From Sphingobium sp. CCH11-B1 (GTDB lineage Bacteria > Pseudomonadota > Alphaproteobacteria > Sphingomonadales > Sphingomonadaceae), in NCBI RefSeq assembly GCF_001556865.1, contig NZ_LSJY01000064.1, forward strand, positions 1 to 47,553: DNA of 47,553 nt, read 5' to 3'. The position numbers and the translations under genes were made by a program. This document shows positions 15,939-24,388 of this stretch, in pieces (the stretch's first letter is position 1; each line of letters opens with the position of its first letter). The notes under the pieces were generated by a model, which saw only the letters and a program-made list of their open reading frames with translations, ran no database searches and was not told the origin of the DNA.

Positions 15939-16378
15939 TGCCCTATCTCGGCGCTGCCTATCTCTGGGTGAAGGCCGCCCATGTCATCTTCGTCATCTTC
16001 CTGATGGCGGGGCTGTTCATGATGCCGCGCTTCTTCGTCTATCATCAGGAAACCGCGCCGGGATCGCCGGAGGATCGCAAATGGGTGGAGCGCGAAACAC
16101 GCCTGCTCAAGATTATCCTCAACCCATCGCTGACGCTGGTCTGGATCTTTGGCTTGATGCTGATGGTGGAGATCGGCGCCTGGAACTTCGGCTGGTTCCA
16201 CCTGAAGCTGCTCTTCGTACTTGGCCTCTCGGCCTATCATGGCTGGATCGCCGGCTATGCCAAAAAGCTGGACAAGGGGCAGCGTCCCCTGTCCGACAGG
16301 CAGTTGCGCATGATGAACGAGATACCCGGTATCGCCGCCGCGATCATCGTCGTCGCAGTGATCGTCAAGCCCTTCTGA
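15938..16378 (+). CDS. hemJ: Protoporphyrinogen oxidase HemJ
   Basis: A 146-residue integral membrane protein of the HemJ (UPF0093) family, which oxidises protoporphyrinogen IX in bacteria lacking HemG and HemY. About four membrane segments are visible. The conserved histidine lies in the first helix (His15, WVKAAHVIFVIFLMAGLFMMPR), and YHGWIAGYAKKL and RMMNEIPGIAA match the family. It is translationally coupled to hemE (TGATG), which supports the heme role. In many alphaproteobacteria rho follows; here a terminator and convergent panC follow instead. Confidence 0.93.
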   Translation: MPYLGAAYLWVKAAHVIFVIFLMAGLFMMPRFFVYHQETAPGSPEDRKWVERETRLLKIILNPSLTLVWIFGLMLMVEIGAWNFGWFHLKLLFVLGLSAYHGWIAGYAKKLDKGQRPLSDRQLRMMNEIPGIAAAIIVVAVIVKPF

Positions 16379-16390
16379 TGCTCATGTCCT

Positions 16391-16429
16391 AAAGGCGGCG
16401 CATCATGTTACAAGGATGCTGCCGCTTTT
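16391..16429 (+). terminator. Intrinsic terminator after hemJ
   Basis: AAAGGCGGCGCATC pairs with GATGCTGCCGCTTT with one bulged base, around a loop of about 10 bases, and is followed by TTTT on the plus strand. It lies between convergent hemJ and panC. The A-run on the other arm means it could also stop panC transcription. Confidence 0.7.
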
Positions 16430-16484
16430 CGATAGGACCAGTCCCGCGCAACTTTATGTCAATTTTTGCGGGAAATATGCGAAG

Positions 16485-17372
16485 TTAAGCCGGATCGACC
16501 GCAATATTGTCGATAAGGCGCGTCCGTCCCAACCGTGCCGCACCCAGCAGCCGCGCGGGGCGATCCAGCACCGTCATGGGTTCAAGGGTGACCGCGTCGC
16601 ACAGCGTCACATAATCGATAGGATCGAAGCCGTGCTGGCCGAGCGTCGCGATCGCCTTCGCCAGCGCCCCCTCCACAGCCTCGCCCTTCTCGATCTGCCG
16701 TTTCGCCTCGCCCAGCGCGCGGGGCAGCGCCAGCGCCGCCTTGCGCTCCGCATCGCTCAGATAGGCGTTGCGCGAGGAGAGGGCGAGCCCGTCCTCCGCG
16801 CGCTGCGTCGGCAGCCCGACAATCTCGATGGGAAGGTTCAGGTCCGCGACCATGCGCCGGATGACGGCAAGCTGCTGATAATCCTTCTCGCCAAAGATCG
16901 CGACGTCGGGTTGCACCTGATTGAACAGCTTGGCGACGACGGTCGCGACGCCGTCGAAATGACCCGGCCGCGCCGCGCCGTCCAGCCCTTCGCTGACGCC
17001 CGACACGCTGATATTGGTGGCGAAACCTGCCGGATACATGACCTCGACCGTAGGCGCCCAGAGCATGTCCACGCCCGCCGCGGCCAGCATCTGCGCATCC
17101 TTGGCCTCCCGCCTTGGGTAGGCGTCCAGATCCTCGTTCGGCCCGAATTGTTTGGGATTGACGAAGATCGACACGGCCACATGCCGCCCGTGCCGCTGTG
17201 CTTCCTCCACCAATGCCATATGCCCGTCATGCAGCGCGCCCATGGTGGGCACCAGCACTAGCGGCTTTCCGTCGCGTTTCAGCGCGGCCACGGCGGCGCG
17301 CAGGGCGGGCAGGTCACGCAGCGTTTGCACGGAAGGTTGGGCTCCGATAAGGGCGTTTGAAACAGGGATCAC
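16485..17372 (-). CDS. panC: Pantothenate synthetase
   Basis: A 295-residue enzyme condensing pantoate and beta-alanine with ATP. The motifs are PTMGALHDGHMALV (about 43-56), FVNPKQFGPNEDLDAYPR, GHFDGVATVVAKLFN, FGEKDYQQL and LALSSRNAYLS. The start is uncertain. The GTG at 17372 gives 14 residues more than a GTG at 17330 (VQTLRDLPALR), which aligns with the usual family N-terminus; neither has a strong ribosome-binding site and no ATG is available. It is divergent from mipZ. panB and panD are not in the window. Confidence 0.94.
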   Translation of the reverse strand: MIPVSNALIGAQPSVQTLRDLPALRAAVAALKRDGKPLVLVPTMGALHDGHMALVEEAQRHGRHVAVSIFVNPKQFGPNEDLDAYPRREAKDAQMLAAAGVDMLWAPTVEVMYPAGFATNISVSGVSEGLDGAARPGHFDGVATVVAKLFNQVQPDVAIFGEKDYQQLAVIRRMVADLNLPIEIVGLPTQRAEDGLALSSRNAYLSDAERKAALALPRALGEAKRQIEKGEAVEGALAKAIATLGQHGFDPIDYVTLCDAVTLEPMTVLDRPARLLGAARLGRTRLIDNIAVDPA

Positions 17373-17437
17373 CTGCTAGGCACGGGCCGGCGGGACCGTC
17401 AACATAGATTGCGACAACAAGGGTTATCACCGGACCA

Positions 17438-18244
17438 ATGGCCACTCCGCAGCCGCACCTCATCGTCTTCGCCAATGAAAAGGGCGGCACCGGCAAGTCG
17501 ACCACGGCGGTCCATACCGCCATCGCCTTGACGACGCTGGGCCACAGGGTCGGCATGATCGATCTCGATCCGCGCCAGCGCACCGTCACTCGCTACATGG
17601 AAAACCGCGCCGAAACCGCGCGCCGCCGCAGCATAGATCTTCCCGCGCCGGATTTCGCGGTGTTGAAGGGTGACAGCATCGACGCGCTGGAGGCGGAATC
17701 GGCCGCGGTGTCGGAGGGGAAGGATTTCCTGATCGTCGACACGCCCGGCCGCGACGATGCCTTCGCCCGGCACATGGCGGCGCGCGCCAACACGCTGGTG
17801 ACGCCGATGAACGACAGTTTCGTCGATTTCGACCTGATCGGTCAGGTGGACGCCGAAACCTTCAAGGTGCGCCGCCTGTCCTTTTATTCCGAACTGATCT
17901 TCGAAGCGCGCAAGACCCGCGCGAAGGCGGACGGCGTGTCGATCGACTGGGTGGTGCTGCGCAACCGTGTCCAGCATCATGACGCCCGCAACAAGAAGCG
18001 GGTGGGCGACGCGCTCATGGAACTGTCCCGCCGCGTTGGCTTCCGCGTCATTCCCGGCTTGTCGGAACGCGTGATCTTCCGCGAACTCTTCCCCTCGGGC
18101 CTCACGCTGCTCGACAAGGGGCATCTGGGCGATCTGGGCGTCAGCCATATCGCCGCGCGGCAGGAACTGCGCGAAATGGTGTCGGGCCTCGCCCTTCCCA
18201 CCCGCGATGGTGCCGTGCCGATGGATATGCTCGGCGCTGCCTGA
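17438..18244 (+). CDS. mipZ: MipZ-like ParA-family division-plane ATPase
   Basis: A 268-residue deviant Walker A ATPase resembling MipZ, which forms a gradient from the ParB-origin complex and inhibits FtsZ away from midcell. The ATPase motifs are NEKGGTGKSTTAVH (residues 13-26), MIDLDPRQRTVTRY and the switch II VDTPGRDD. DLDPRQRT and the C-terminal IPGLSERVIFRELFP favour MipZ over plasmid ParA. Only 2.6 kb separates it from the putative oriC. It heads a three-gene overlapping cluster with a membrane J-protein and a phosphohexomutase. Confidence 0.85.
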   Translation: MATPQPHLIVFANEKGGTGKSTTAVHTAIALTTLGHRVGMIDLDPRQRTVTRYMENRAETARRRSIDLPAPDFAVLKGDSIDALEAESAAVSEGKDFLIVDTPGRDDAFARHMAARANTLVTPMNDSFVDFDLIGQVDAETFKVRRLSFYSELIFEARKTRAKADGVSIDWVVLRNRVQHHDARNKKRVGDALMELSRRVGFRVIPGLSERVIFRELFPSGLTLLDKGHLGDLGVSHIAARQELREMVSGLALPTRDGAVPMDMLGAA

Positions 18245-18672
18245 TGGGCCTGCTGGCGCTGCTGCTGGCCGGCCTTGCGGTCTGGCTGATCTGGACGGGA
18301 AGGCTGCAACGCATGACGGCGAAGGATGGCATGGCCCTGGGCGCGGCGCTGGTGGGCGCGGTGCTGGCGGCCAAGGGCAAGCCGGTGATTGGCGCGCCGC
18401 TGCTGATCGGCGCGGCGCTCTTTTTCGCCAGACAGGGCAACAGGCGCGCTGCCACCCGTAAGCGGGCCGTTCCTGCGCCACCGCGCGCCGATGATGTGGC
18501 GAAGGCGCGCGCCCTGCTCGGCGTATCACCGGACGCTGATCCCGCCGCCATCCGGGCGGCCCACCGCCGCCTCATCGCTTCTGTCCATCCCGATAAAGGT
18601 GGCACCGAAGCGCTCGCGGCCCAGATCAACGCCGCCCGCGACCTGCTGCTTGGCCAGCGGCAGGAGGGATGA
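18244..18672 (+). CDS. Membrane-anchored DnaJ-domain protein
   Basis: A 142-residue protein with an N-terminal membrane segment (residues 1-17), a second hydrophobic stretch (about 30-62) and a C-terminal J domain (about 83-140). The J domain has the HPD triad at 115-117 (SVHPDKGGTE) needed to stimulate an Hsp70. The layout resembles TIM14/Pam18-like bacterial J proteins. The client is unknown. The ATG overlaps the mipZ stop (TGATG), and its own stop overlaps the next start, so the three genes are coupled. Confidence 0.85.
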   Translation: MGLLALLLAGLAVWLIWTGRLQRMTAKDGMALGAALVGAVLAAKGKPVIGAPLLIGAALFFARQGNRRAATRKRAVPAPPRADDVAKARALLGVSPDADPAAIRAAHRRLIASVHPDKGGTEALAAQINAARDLLLGQRQEG

Positions 18673-20039
18673 GCCATATCTTCCACCCCACGCTGCTGCG
18701 CGACTATGATCTGCGCGGCACCGTGGGGAAGACGCTGCACCGGGCCGACGCATGGGCGGTGGGCCGTTGTTTCGGCACCGTCATTGCCCGGACAGGGGGC
18801 CGTCGGATAGCCGTCGGCTATGACGGGCGGTTGAGTTCGCAGATGCTGGAAGCCGCGCTGGTCGACGGTCTTGTCGCGACCGGCATCGACGTGCTCCGCA
18901 TCGGCCTTGGTCCGACGCCCATGCTATATCATGCCGAAGCGACTGGCGATGTCGATGGCGGCATCCAGATAACCGGCAGCCATAATCCCGCCGACGACAA
19001 TGGCTTCAAACTGGTGCATGGCCACGCCCCTTTCTTCGGCGCGGACATCCAGCGGCTGGGCGACATGGCGGCGGCGGGCGATTGGACAACCGGCGCGGGC
19101 AAGGTCGAAACAATCGGCCTGATGGATGCCTATGTCGACCGCCTCCTGCAGTCTTTCGACGGCGCGTCCTTTCGCATCGGCTGGGATGCCGGCAACGGGG
19201 CGGCCGGCAAAGTGGTCGAGAAGCTGACGCAGCGCCTCGCTGGTGAGCATCATCTGCTCTTCACCGATGTGGACGGTCATTTCCCCAACCATCATCCCGA
19301 TCCTTCCGTGGAGGCGAATCTGGACGATCTGCGCGCGCTCGTCCTTGCCAAGCGGCTCGATTTCGGAGTGGCTTTTGATGGCGACGGCGACCGGATCGGC
19401 GTGATTGACGGGCAGGGCCGTACCATCGCGAGCGATCGGCTACTTGCGCTCTTCGCCGCCGATATCCTCGAAAACCGGCCCGGCGCGCGCATCATTGCCG
19501 ATGTGAAGACCAGCCAGCGCGTGTTCGACCGCATCGCCGCGCTCGGTGGCCGCGGCGACATGTGGAAGGCCGGTCACAGCCATATCAAGTCCAGAATGAA
19601 GCAGACTGGCGCGCTTCTGGGCGGCGAAACCACCGGCCACTTCTTCTTCGCCGACGATTATCCAGGTTATGATGATGGCCTATATACCGCCGTCCGGCTG
19701 ATCCGCCTCTTGCGACGGGGTGGTCAAACCCTCGCTGCGCTGGCGGACGAACTGCCCAGCAGCGTCATCACGCCCGAGCTTCGCTTCCCGGTGACGGAGG
19801 AACGCAAGTTCGCCGTGGTGGAGGAAGTGACGGCGCGGTTGCTGGCGATGGATGCGGCGGTCACGCTGATCGACGGCGTCCGCGTATGCACGCCGGATGG
19901 CTGGTGGCTGCTTCGCGCGTCCAACACCCAGGCAGCACTCGTCGCGCGTGCAGAAGCGGTGGACGAAGCGGCGCTCGCCAGGTTGCTGGATCAGGTCGAT
20001 TCGCAGCTTGCCGAATCGGACGTGCGTCGAATCGGGTGA
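18669..20039 (+). CDS. Phosphomannomutase/phosphoglucomutase
   Basis: A 456-residue alpha-D-phosphohexomutase of the AlgC/PgmG type, interconverting hexose 1- and 6-phosphates for nucleotide-sugar and polysaccharide precursors. The phosphoserine is Ser104 in TGSHNPADDNG. The metal loop is DGDGDR (237-242). GGETTGHFFFADDY takes the place of the usual GGEMSGH sugar-specificity loop, and RASNTQ is the phosphate-binding loop. The ribosome-binding site CAGGAGGG is ideal and lies inside the end of the J-protein gene. A second, unrelated-looking phosphohexomutase occurs at 44 kb beside manC, so this one is more likely the general enzyme. Confidence 0.92.
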   Translation: MSHIFHPTLLRDYDLRGTVGKTLHRADAWAVGRCFGTVIARTGGRRIAVGYDGRLSSQMLEAALVDGLVATGIDVLRIGLGPTPMLYHAEATGDVDGGIQITGSHNPADDNGFKLVHGHAPFFGADIQRLGDMAAAGDWTTGAGKVETIGLMDAYVDRLLQSFDGASFRIGWDAGNGAAGKVVEKLTQRLAGEHHLLFTDVDGHFPNHHPDPSVEANLDDLRALVLAKRLDFGVAFDGDGDRIGVIDGQGRTIASDRLLALFAADILENRPGARIIADVKTSQRVFDRIAALGGRGDMWKAGHSHIKSRMKQTGALLGGETTGHFFFADDYPGYDDGLYTAVRLIRLLRRGGQTLAALADELPSSVITPELRFPVTEERKFAVVEEVTARLLAMDAAVTLIDGVRVCTPDGWWLLRASNTQAALVARAEAVDEAALARLLDQVDSQLAESDVRRIG

Positions 20040-20126
20040 TTCGGGCGCATGTTTCGACTGCCAAGCACCGCACAGTAGGATTTTTCATCGATAATTGACG
20101 TTACGGAAACAAGCGGTGACGGTGAC

Positions 20127-20168
20127 GATTGCATCAAACGCAATCAGAGCCACGTCTTTCGCATTTGC
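20127..20168 (+). promoter_or_regulatory. Conserved control module upstream of small RNA 1
   Basis: GATTGC-N7-GCAATC (20127-20145) is a perfect 6-bp dyad. It is followed 12 bases later by TTCGCATTTGC (20158-20168). The same two blocks occur at the same spacing before the second small-RNA locus (26957-26998), while the bases between them differ. The dyad centre is 62 bases before the conserved RNA core. The pattern suggests binding sites for a shared regulator; I cannot name it. Confidence 0.55.
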
Positions 20169-20197
20169 GATATGAAGCGCCGCGACGCACAAAGAAC

Positions 20198-20257
20198 GGG
20201 CCTTTCAGGCATCCTCTCCTAAAACTTTCAAGCCGCCCTCGTTGGCGGCTTTTTTTT
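20198..20257 (+). ncRNA. Putative small RNA 1 with CU-rich anti-SD motif
   Basis: The core 20198-20224 is identical to 27028-27054. It begins with a mini-hairpin GCCT-TTC-AGGC (20200-20210) and continues with ATCCTCTCCT (20211-20220), then AAAACTTTC, and ends in a strong terminator with 8 T residues. The 5' end is estimated from the start of the identity; it could lie further upstream. ATCCTCTCCT is complementary to AGGAGAGGA-type ribosome-binding sites. No open frame with a ribosome-binding site is seen. It is flanked by the phosphohexomutase and fadL. Confidence 0.65.
20231..20257 (+). terminator. Intrinsic terminator of small RNA 1
   Basis: AGCCGCC (20231-20237), a six-base loop and GGCGGCT (20244-20250) form a perfect 7-bp stem that runs straight into TTTTTTT. 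It is the strongest intrinsic terminator in the window. The remaining gap up to fadL (20258-20455) holds the fadL promoter and leader; no gene is seen. Confidence 0.85.
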
Positions 20258-20455
20258 GTGCATTTTTCCGGCCGCTGTCGTCGCGTCGCCGTAGCGTCGT
20301 GGACCCACCGGCCGTCAAAGGCGCGGACGCGACACAACAGCAACACTGGAAATTAACGCAATCTGCGCTAAGCGCATGGCTCCCCTGCCGGTCTGGCGCG
20401 TTGGCAGCGTCGCTGAACGGCACAAGACAAGTCGCAAAATAGCAGAGGATCTGCC

Positions 20456-21769
20456 ATGCCCGTTCGCCGCCGTTTTACCCCCCATCTGGCACAATGGCTG
20501 TTCGCCACGGCCGCGCTTGCCGCGCCGGGTTCCGCTTGGGCCGGGGGTTTCTATCTTCAGGAACAATCGCCCGTCGAAATCGGCCGCGCCCTGTCGGGTG
20601 GCGCTGCAGCCGGCGACGATCCGTCCACCATCTATTTCAATCCAGCGGCCATGACGCAGCTTGAGGGCATCCAGCTCTCTGGCGGCGCCTCCGCGCTTCT
20701 CGCTTCCGCCCACCAGACCAACCGTGGCACTTACCGCTCCGTGCCCGGCTCGGCCTTGCGCGTCCCGGTGCAGGGCAATGACGGTGGCAATCCCTTCGAC
20801 AGCGTCATTCCCGTGCCCAGCTTCTACGCCAGCGCGCAGGTGACCGACCGCCTTTGGCTGGGCCTGGGCGTCAACGCGCCCTTCGGTCTGAAGCTTGGCT
20901 ATGACGATGGCTTCTTCGGCCGCTACGACTCGCTCTACACCGATCTCAAAACCTATAATATCCAGCCCTCTGCCGCCTATAAGCTGACCGACAATCTCTC
21001 CATCGGCGGTGGCGTCGACGTGCAATATGTGAAGGCGGAACTCACCAACGCGCTGCCGCAACTGTCCCCGCTCGCGCCGTCGGACGGCTTCGCCCGGCTC
21101 AAGGGCAACGACTGGTCCGTAGGCTGGAACGCCGGTCTCTTCTACACCACGGGCGACACCAATTTCGGAATCCATTATCGCTCTGGCATCAACCATCGGC
21201 TGGCGGGCACCCAGTCCGTATCGGGCCTGATCGGCCCGATCGCCGCGGGCAACGGCGATTTCGCCGCGACCGCGCCGCTCGACCTGCCCGACATTGTCAC
21301 CGTGTCGATGATGCACAAGCTGACTCCCAGGCTGCGCGCGATGCTGACCGGCAAATGGTATAATTGGTCGAAGTTCAAGGGCATCGCCGTCACCTCGGCA
21401 ACCGGCACGACCAACAAGGAACTGGACTATCGCGACAGCTATTCGTTCAGCGCGGGCGGCGAATATGACGTCAGCCCGGCGCTGACGCTGCGCGCGGGCA
21501 CCATGTTCGACCGCACGCCTACCAATCCGCAGCATCTGACGACCCGCGTGCCCGATGGCGATCGCGTATGGCTGACCGGGGGCGCGACCTTCAACATCTC
21601 GCCGGCGGCGGCGCTGAACCTCAGCTATGCCCATACCTTCGTCGAAAAGGCGAACATCATCCGCCCGGACAGCTATTTCCCCGCTCCGGCGACCGTCACC
21701 GCCACCACCCTGGCGCAGACGAGCGGCAATGCGGATCAGGTCGCGGCTTCGGTGACGCTCCGCTTCTAA
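20456..21769 (+). CDS. FadL/OmpP1/TodX family outer-membrane porin
   Basis: A 437-residue outer-membrane protein of the FadL/TodX family, which admits hydrophobic compounds such as long-chain fatty acids or aromatics. A signal peptide (cleaved about after SAWA, before GGFYLQEQS) precedes the family N-terminus: GRALSGGAAAGDDPSTIYFNPAAMTQL (given here by GRALSGG and YFNPAAMT). A 14-stranded barrel region ends in VTLRF with terminal phenylalanine. The leader contains GCAGAGGAT, which overlaps the complement of the neighbouring small RNA core. The substrate is unknown. Confidence 0.92.
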   Translation: MPVRRRFTPHLAQWLFATAALAAPGSAWAGGFYLQEQSPVEIGRALSGGAAAGDDPSTIYFNPAAMTQLEGIQLSGGASALLASAHQTNRGTYRSVPGSALRVPVQGNDGGNPFDSVIPVPSFYASAQVTDRLWLGLGVNAPFGLKLGYDDGFFGRYDSLYTDLKTYNIQPSAAYKLTDNLSIGGGVDVQYVKAELTNALPQLSPLAPSDGFARLKGNDWSVGWNAGLFYTTGDTNFGIHYRSGINHRLAGTQSVSGLIGPIAAGNGDFAATAPLDLPDIVTVSMMHKLTPRLRAMLTGKWYNWSKFKGIAVTSATGTTNKELDYRDSYSFSAGGEYDVSPALTLRAGTMFDRTPTNPQHLTTRVPDGDRVWLTGGATFNISPAAALNLSYAHTFVEKANIIRPDSYFPAPATVTATTLAQTSGNADQVAASVTLRF

Positions 21770-21790
21770 TATCGAGCGCGAATGACTATA

Positions 21791-21819
21791 GGGGCTCCGT
21801 AACCTGCGGAGCCCCTTTT
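21791..21819 (+). terminator. fadL terminator overlapping the ispG leader
   Basis: GGGGCTCCG (21791-21799) and CGGAGCCCC (21807-21815) form a perfect 9-bp stem followed by TTTT, ending one base before the ispG ATG. The CGGAG of the right arm (21807-21811) is also the best ribosome-binding site for ispG, 9 bases ahead of its start. Read-through transcripts would therefore hide it, whereas a transcript starting near 21799 would leave it free. Confidence 0.8.
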
Positions 21820-21820
21820 C

Positions 21821-22981
21821 ATGTCTTTGTCCAATCCCGGCCTTCGCCCCTGGCGCGACATCGCGCGTCGCCAGAGCCGCCAGATCATGGTCGGCAACGT
21901 GCCCGTGGGCGGCGACGCGCCGGTGTCGGTGCAGACGATGACCAACACGCCCACCCATGACGTGCGGGCGACGGTGGACCAGATCCGCCGCTGCGAGGAC
22001 GTGGGCGTCGATATCATCCGTGTGTCCTGCCCCGACGAGGATTCGACCGCAGCCCTCAAGCAGATCGTCCGCGCCGCGCGCGTGCCGATCGTCGCCGACA
22101 TTCATTTTCACTATAAGCGCGCGCTGGAAGCTGCCGACGCGGGCGCGGCCTGTTTGCGGATCAACCCCGGCAACATCGGCAGCGAGGCGCGGGTCAAGGA
22201 AGTGGTGGACGCTGCCAAGGCGAACGGCTGTTCGATCCGCATCGGCGTCAACGCCGGCAGCCTGGAAAAGGACCTGCTGGAAAAATATGGCGAACCCTGC
22301 CCCGAAGCGCTGGTCGAGAGCGCGCTCGACCATATCAAGCTGCTGCAGGACCAGGATTTCCACGACTATAAGGTCGCGGTGAAGGCGAGCGACGTATTCC
22401 TGGCCGTAGCCGCCTATATGCAGCTTGCCGACGCGGTCGATTGCCCGCTGCACCTTGGCATCACTGAAGCGGGCGGCTTGATCGGGGGCACGGTTAAAAG
22501 CGCGATCGGCATCGGCAATCTTCTCTGGGCCGGGATCGGCGACACGATCCGTGTCTCCCTTTCCGCCGAACCGGAAGAGGAAGTGCGCGTCGGGTACGAA
22601 ATACTTAAATCGCTCGGCATCCGCACGCGCGGGGTCAAGGTTATTTCCTGCCCCTCCTGCGCGCGGCAGGGTTTCGACGTCATCCGCACCGTTCAGGCGT
22701 TGGAGGAACGGCTCCAGCATATCCACACCCCCCTCTCGCTTTCGGTGCTGGGATGCGTGGTCAACGGCCCCGGCGAGGCGCGCGAAACCGACATCGGCCT
22801 CACTGGCGGCGGCGCGGGCAAGCATATGGTCTATCTCTCCGGCCTTACTGACCATACGGTCCAGGACGAAGGCATGATCGACCATATCGTTGCCCTGGTT
22901 GAGGCCAAGGCGGCGGAAATAGAGGCGGCAAAGCTGGAAGCGGAAACCACCGACGCGGGCAAGGCGGAAGCGGCGGAATAG
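21821..22981 (+). CDS. ispG: 4-hydroxy-3-methylbut-2-enyl diphosphate synthase
   Basis: A 386-residue iron-sulfur enzyme of the MEP isoprenoid pathway. The N-terminal half is the TIM-barrel part ([18 protein letters not shown] and NPGNIG). The [4Fe-4S] cysteines are in [12 protein letters not shown] (about Cys277 and Cys280) and [10 protein letters not shown] (about Cys312). The last ~25 residues are an Ala/Glu/Lys-rich tail beyond the usual end. The ATG at 21821 fits the family N-terminus, but its ribosome-binding site lies inside the upstream terminator hairpin. Confidence 0.95.
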   Translation: MSLSNPGLRPWRDIARRQSRQIMVGNVPVGGDAPVSVQTMTNTPTHDVRATVDQIRRCEDVGVDIIRVSCPDEDSTAALKQIVRAARVPIVADIHFHYKRALEAADAGAACLRINPGNIGSEARVKEVVDAAKANGCSIRIGVNAGSLEKDLLEKYGEPCPEALVESALDHIKLLQDQDFHDYKVAVKASDVFLAVAAYMQLADAVDCPLHLGITEAGGLIGGTVKSAIGIGNLLWAGIGDTIRVSLSAEPEEEVRVGYEILKSLGIRTRGVKVISCPSCARQGFDVIRTVQALEERLQHIHTPLSLSVLGCVVNGPGEARETDIGLTGGGAGKHMVYLSGLTDHTVQDEGMIDHIVALVEAKAAEIEAAKLEAETTDAGKAEAAE

Positions 22982-22991
22982 CCGGCTGAGG

Positions 22992-23894
22992 ATGGAAAAG
23001 CCTGCTCGCGGTTTCGCGATTCCCTTCGCCGTCTGCTGCCTTGGCGTCGCGCTCTTTTCCGTCATGGATGCAGCGATGAAGGGGCTCAGCCTGTCCATCG
23101 GCCTCTACAACGCCCTGTTCTGGCGCGCCGTGGCCGGCACCCTCCTTGGCTTTGCTCTGATGCTGCTCACCCGCCAGCGCTGGCCCACGGCGGCGGTGCT
23201 GCGCATCCACCTGCTGCGGGGAAGCGTGGTCGCTGCTATGGCGGCGCTCTTCTTCTGGGCGATCATGCGCCTGCCGCTGGCCGAAGCGATTGCGCTCTCC
23301 TTCATCGCCCCGCTGATCGCGCTGTATCTCGCTGCGCTGCTGCTCAAGGAGAAGGTCGGGCGCCAGGCGATCGGCGCATCGCTTTTGGGGCTGGTCGGCG
23401 TGGGCGTGATCCTGTCGGGCCGGCTGCAGGGCCATTATGCGCCGGACGCCCTTCTCGGCGCGCTGGCGGTGCTGGCGTCGGCCGTGCTCTTCGCCTGGAA
23501 TCTCGTGATCCAGCGGCAACAGGCGCAACTGGCCACGCCGATCGAGGTCGCCTTCTTCCAGCATCTTGTGATGCTCGGCGTCTTCGTGCTGGGTGCCCCC
23601 GTCTGGCTGACGATTCCCCCTGTCGAGGCAGCGCCGCTGGTGCTGCTTGCCGCCTTGCTGGCCTTCACCTCCCTGTCGGCGCTTGCCTGGGCCTATGCGC
23701 GCAGTGAGGCGCAGCGACTCATCCCGGTCGAATATAGCGCCTTCCTGTGGGCGGCGATCGTCGGCTGGCTGGCGTTCGGCGAAAGGGTGACCCCGGCCAC
23801 TGTCGCGGGCGCCTTGCTGATCGTCGCGGGCTGCCTTATCGCCGCCCGCTCGAAACGGCCGGACATGGCCCATGTGGAAGCGGGGACAGCATGA
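22992..23894 (+). CDS. EamA/DMT-superfamily transporter
   Basis: A 300-residue membrane protein of the drug/metabolite transporter superfamily with ten predicted helices, arranged as two EamA repeats (about 10-140 and 155-290). Typical pieces are ALFWRAVAGTLLGF, PLAEAIALSFIAPLIALYLAALLLKEKVG in the first repeat (given by its ends PLAEAIAL and LLLKEKVG) and EYSAFLWAAIVGWLAFGE in the second. The substrate cannot be inferred. It starts 10 bases after ispG, and its stop overlaps the GNAT start (ATGA), so the three are probably co-transcribed. Confidence 0.87.
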   Translation: MEKPARGFAIPFAVCCLGVALFSVMDAAMKGLSLSIGLYNALFWRAVAGTLLGFALMLLTRQRWPTAAVLRIHLLRGSVVAAMAALFFWAIMRLPLAEAIALSFIAPLIALYLAALLLKEKVGRQAIGASLLGLVGVGVILSGRLQGHYAPDALLGALAVLASAVLFAWNLVIQRQQAQLATPIEVAFFQHLVMLGVFVLGAPVWLTIPPVEAAPLVLLAALLAFTSLSALAWAYARSEAQRLIPVEYSAFLWAAIVGWLAFGERVTPATVAGALLIVAGCLIAARSKRPDMAHVEAGTA

Positions 23895-24388
23895 GCGACA
23901 TCATCATCCGCCCGGCATGCGCCGACGATCTGGACAGCATCCACGCCTTCATCCTCGCGCTCGCTGACTATGAGCGGCTCGCCCATGAAGTGAAGGCCGA
24001 CCGCGCGACGCTTGGCCGCTACCTGTTTGGCGACCGCCCGATGGCTGAAGTGCTGATTGCCGAGCAGGGGGAAGTCGCAGTCGGCTTCGCGCTCTTCTTC
24101 CACAATTTCTCGACCTTCGAAGGGCGGCCGGGCGTCTATCTCGAGGATCTGTTCGTCCTGCCGCAAGCGCGCGGCCTTGGCGCTGGCAAGGCGCTGCTCG
24201 CGCATCTCGCGCAGCTGGCGATCGAGCGCGACTGTGCCCGCCTCGAATGGTCCGTACTCGACTGGAACGAGCCGTCGATCGCCTTCTACCGCTCGCTGGG
24301 CGCCAAGCCGATGGATGAATGGACGGTGCAGCGGGTCGAGGGCGATGCGCTGGTGGCGCTCAGTTCCGCCGCCAGTCCTCGACGCTGA
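23891..24388 (+). CDS. GNAT-family N-acetyltransferase
   Basis: A 165-residue GNAT acetyltransferase. The acetyl-CoA-binding signature is VLPQARGLGAGKALLAHLAQ (about 95-114, Q/RxxGxG/A form). GVYLEDLFV and RLEWSVLDWNEPSIAFYRSL are typical of the diamine/spermidine acetyltransferase-like branch, so an amine substrate is likely but unproven. It starts at the ATG 23891, overlapping the transporter stop; the open frame upstream is antisense noise. Its last 29 bases overlap the convergent 32-residue membrane protein gene. Confidence 0.88.
   Translation: MSDIIIRPACADDLDSIHAFILALADYERLAHEVKADRATLGRYLFGDRPMAEVLIAEQGEVAVGFALFFHNFSTFEGRPGVYLEDLFVLPQARGLGAGKALLAHLAQLAIERDCARLEWSVLDWNEPSIAFYRSLGAKPMDEWTVQRVEGDALVALSSAASPRR

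Noticed and set aside
20315..23098. A 927-codon leftward open frame across fadL and ispG
   Set aside because: It is antisense to two well-recognised genes and shows no domain; long antisense frames are common in high-GC DNA.
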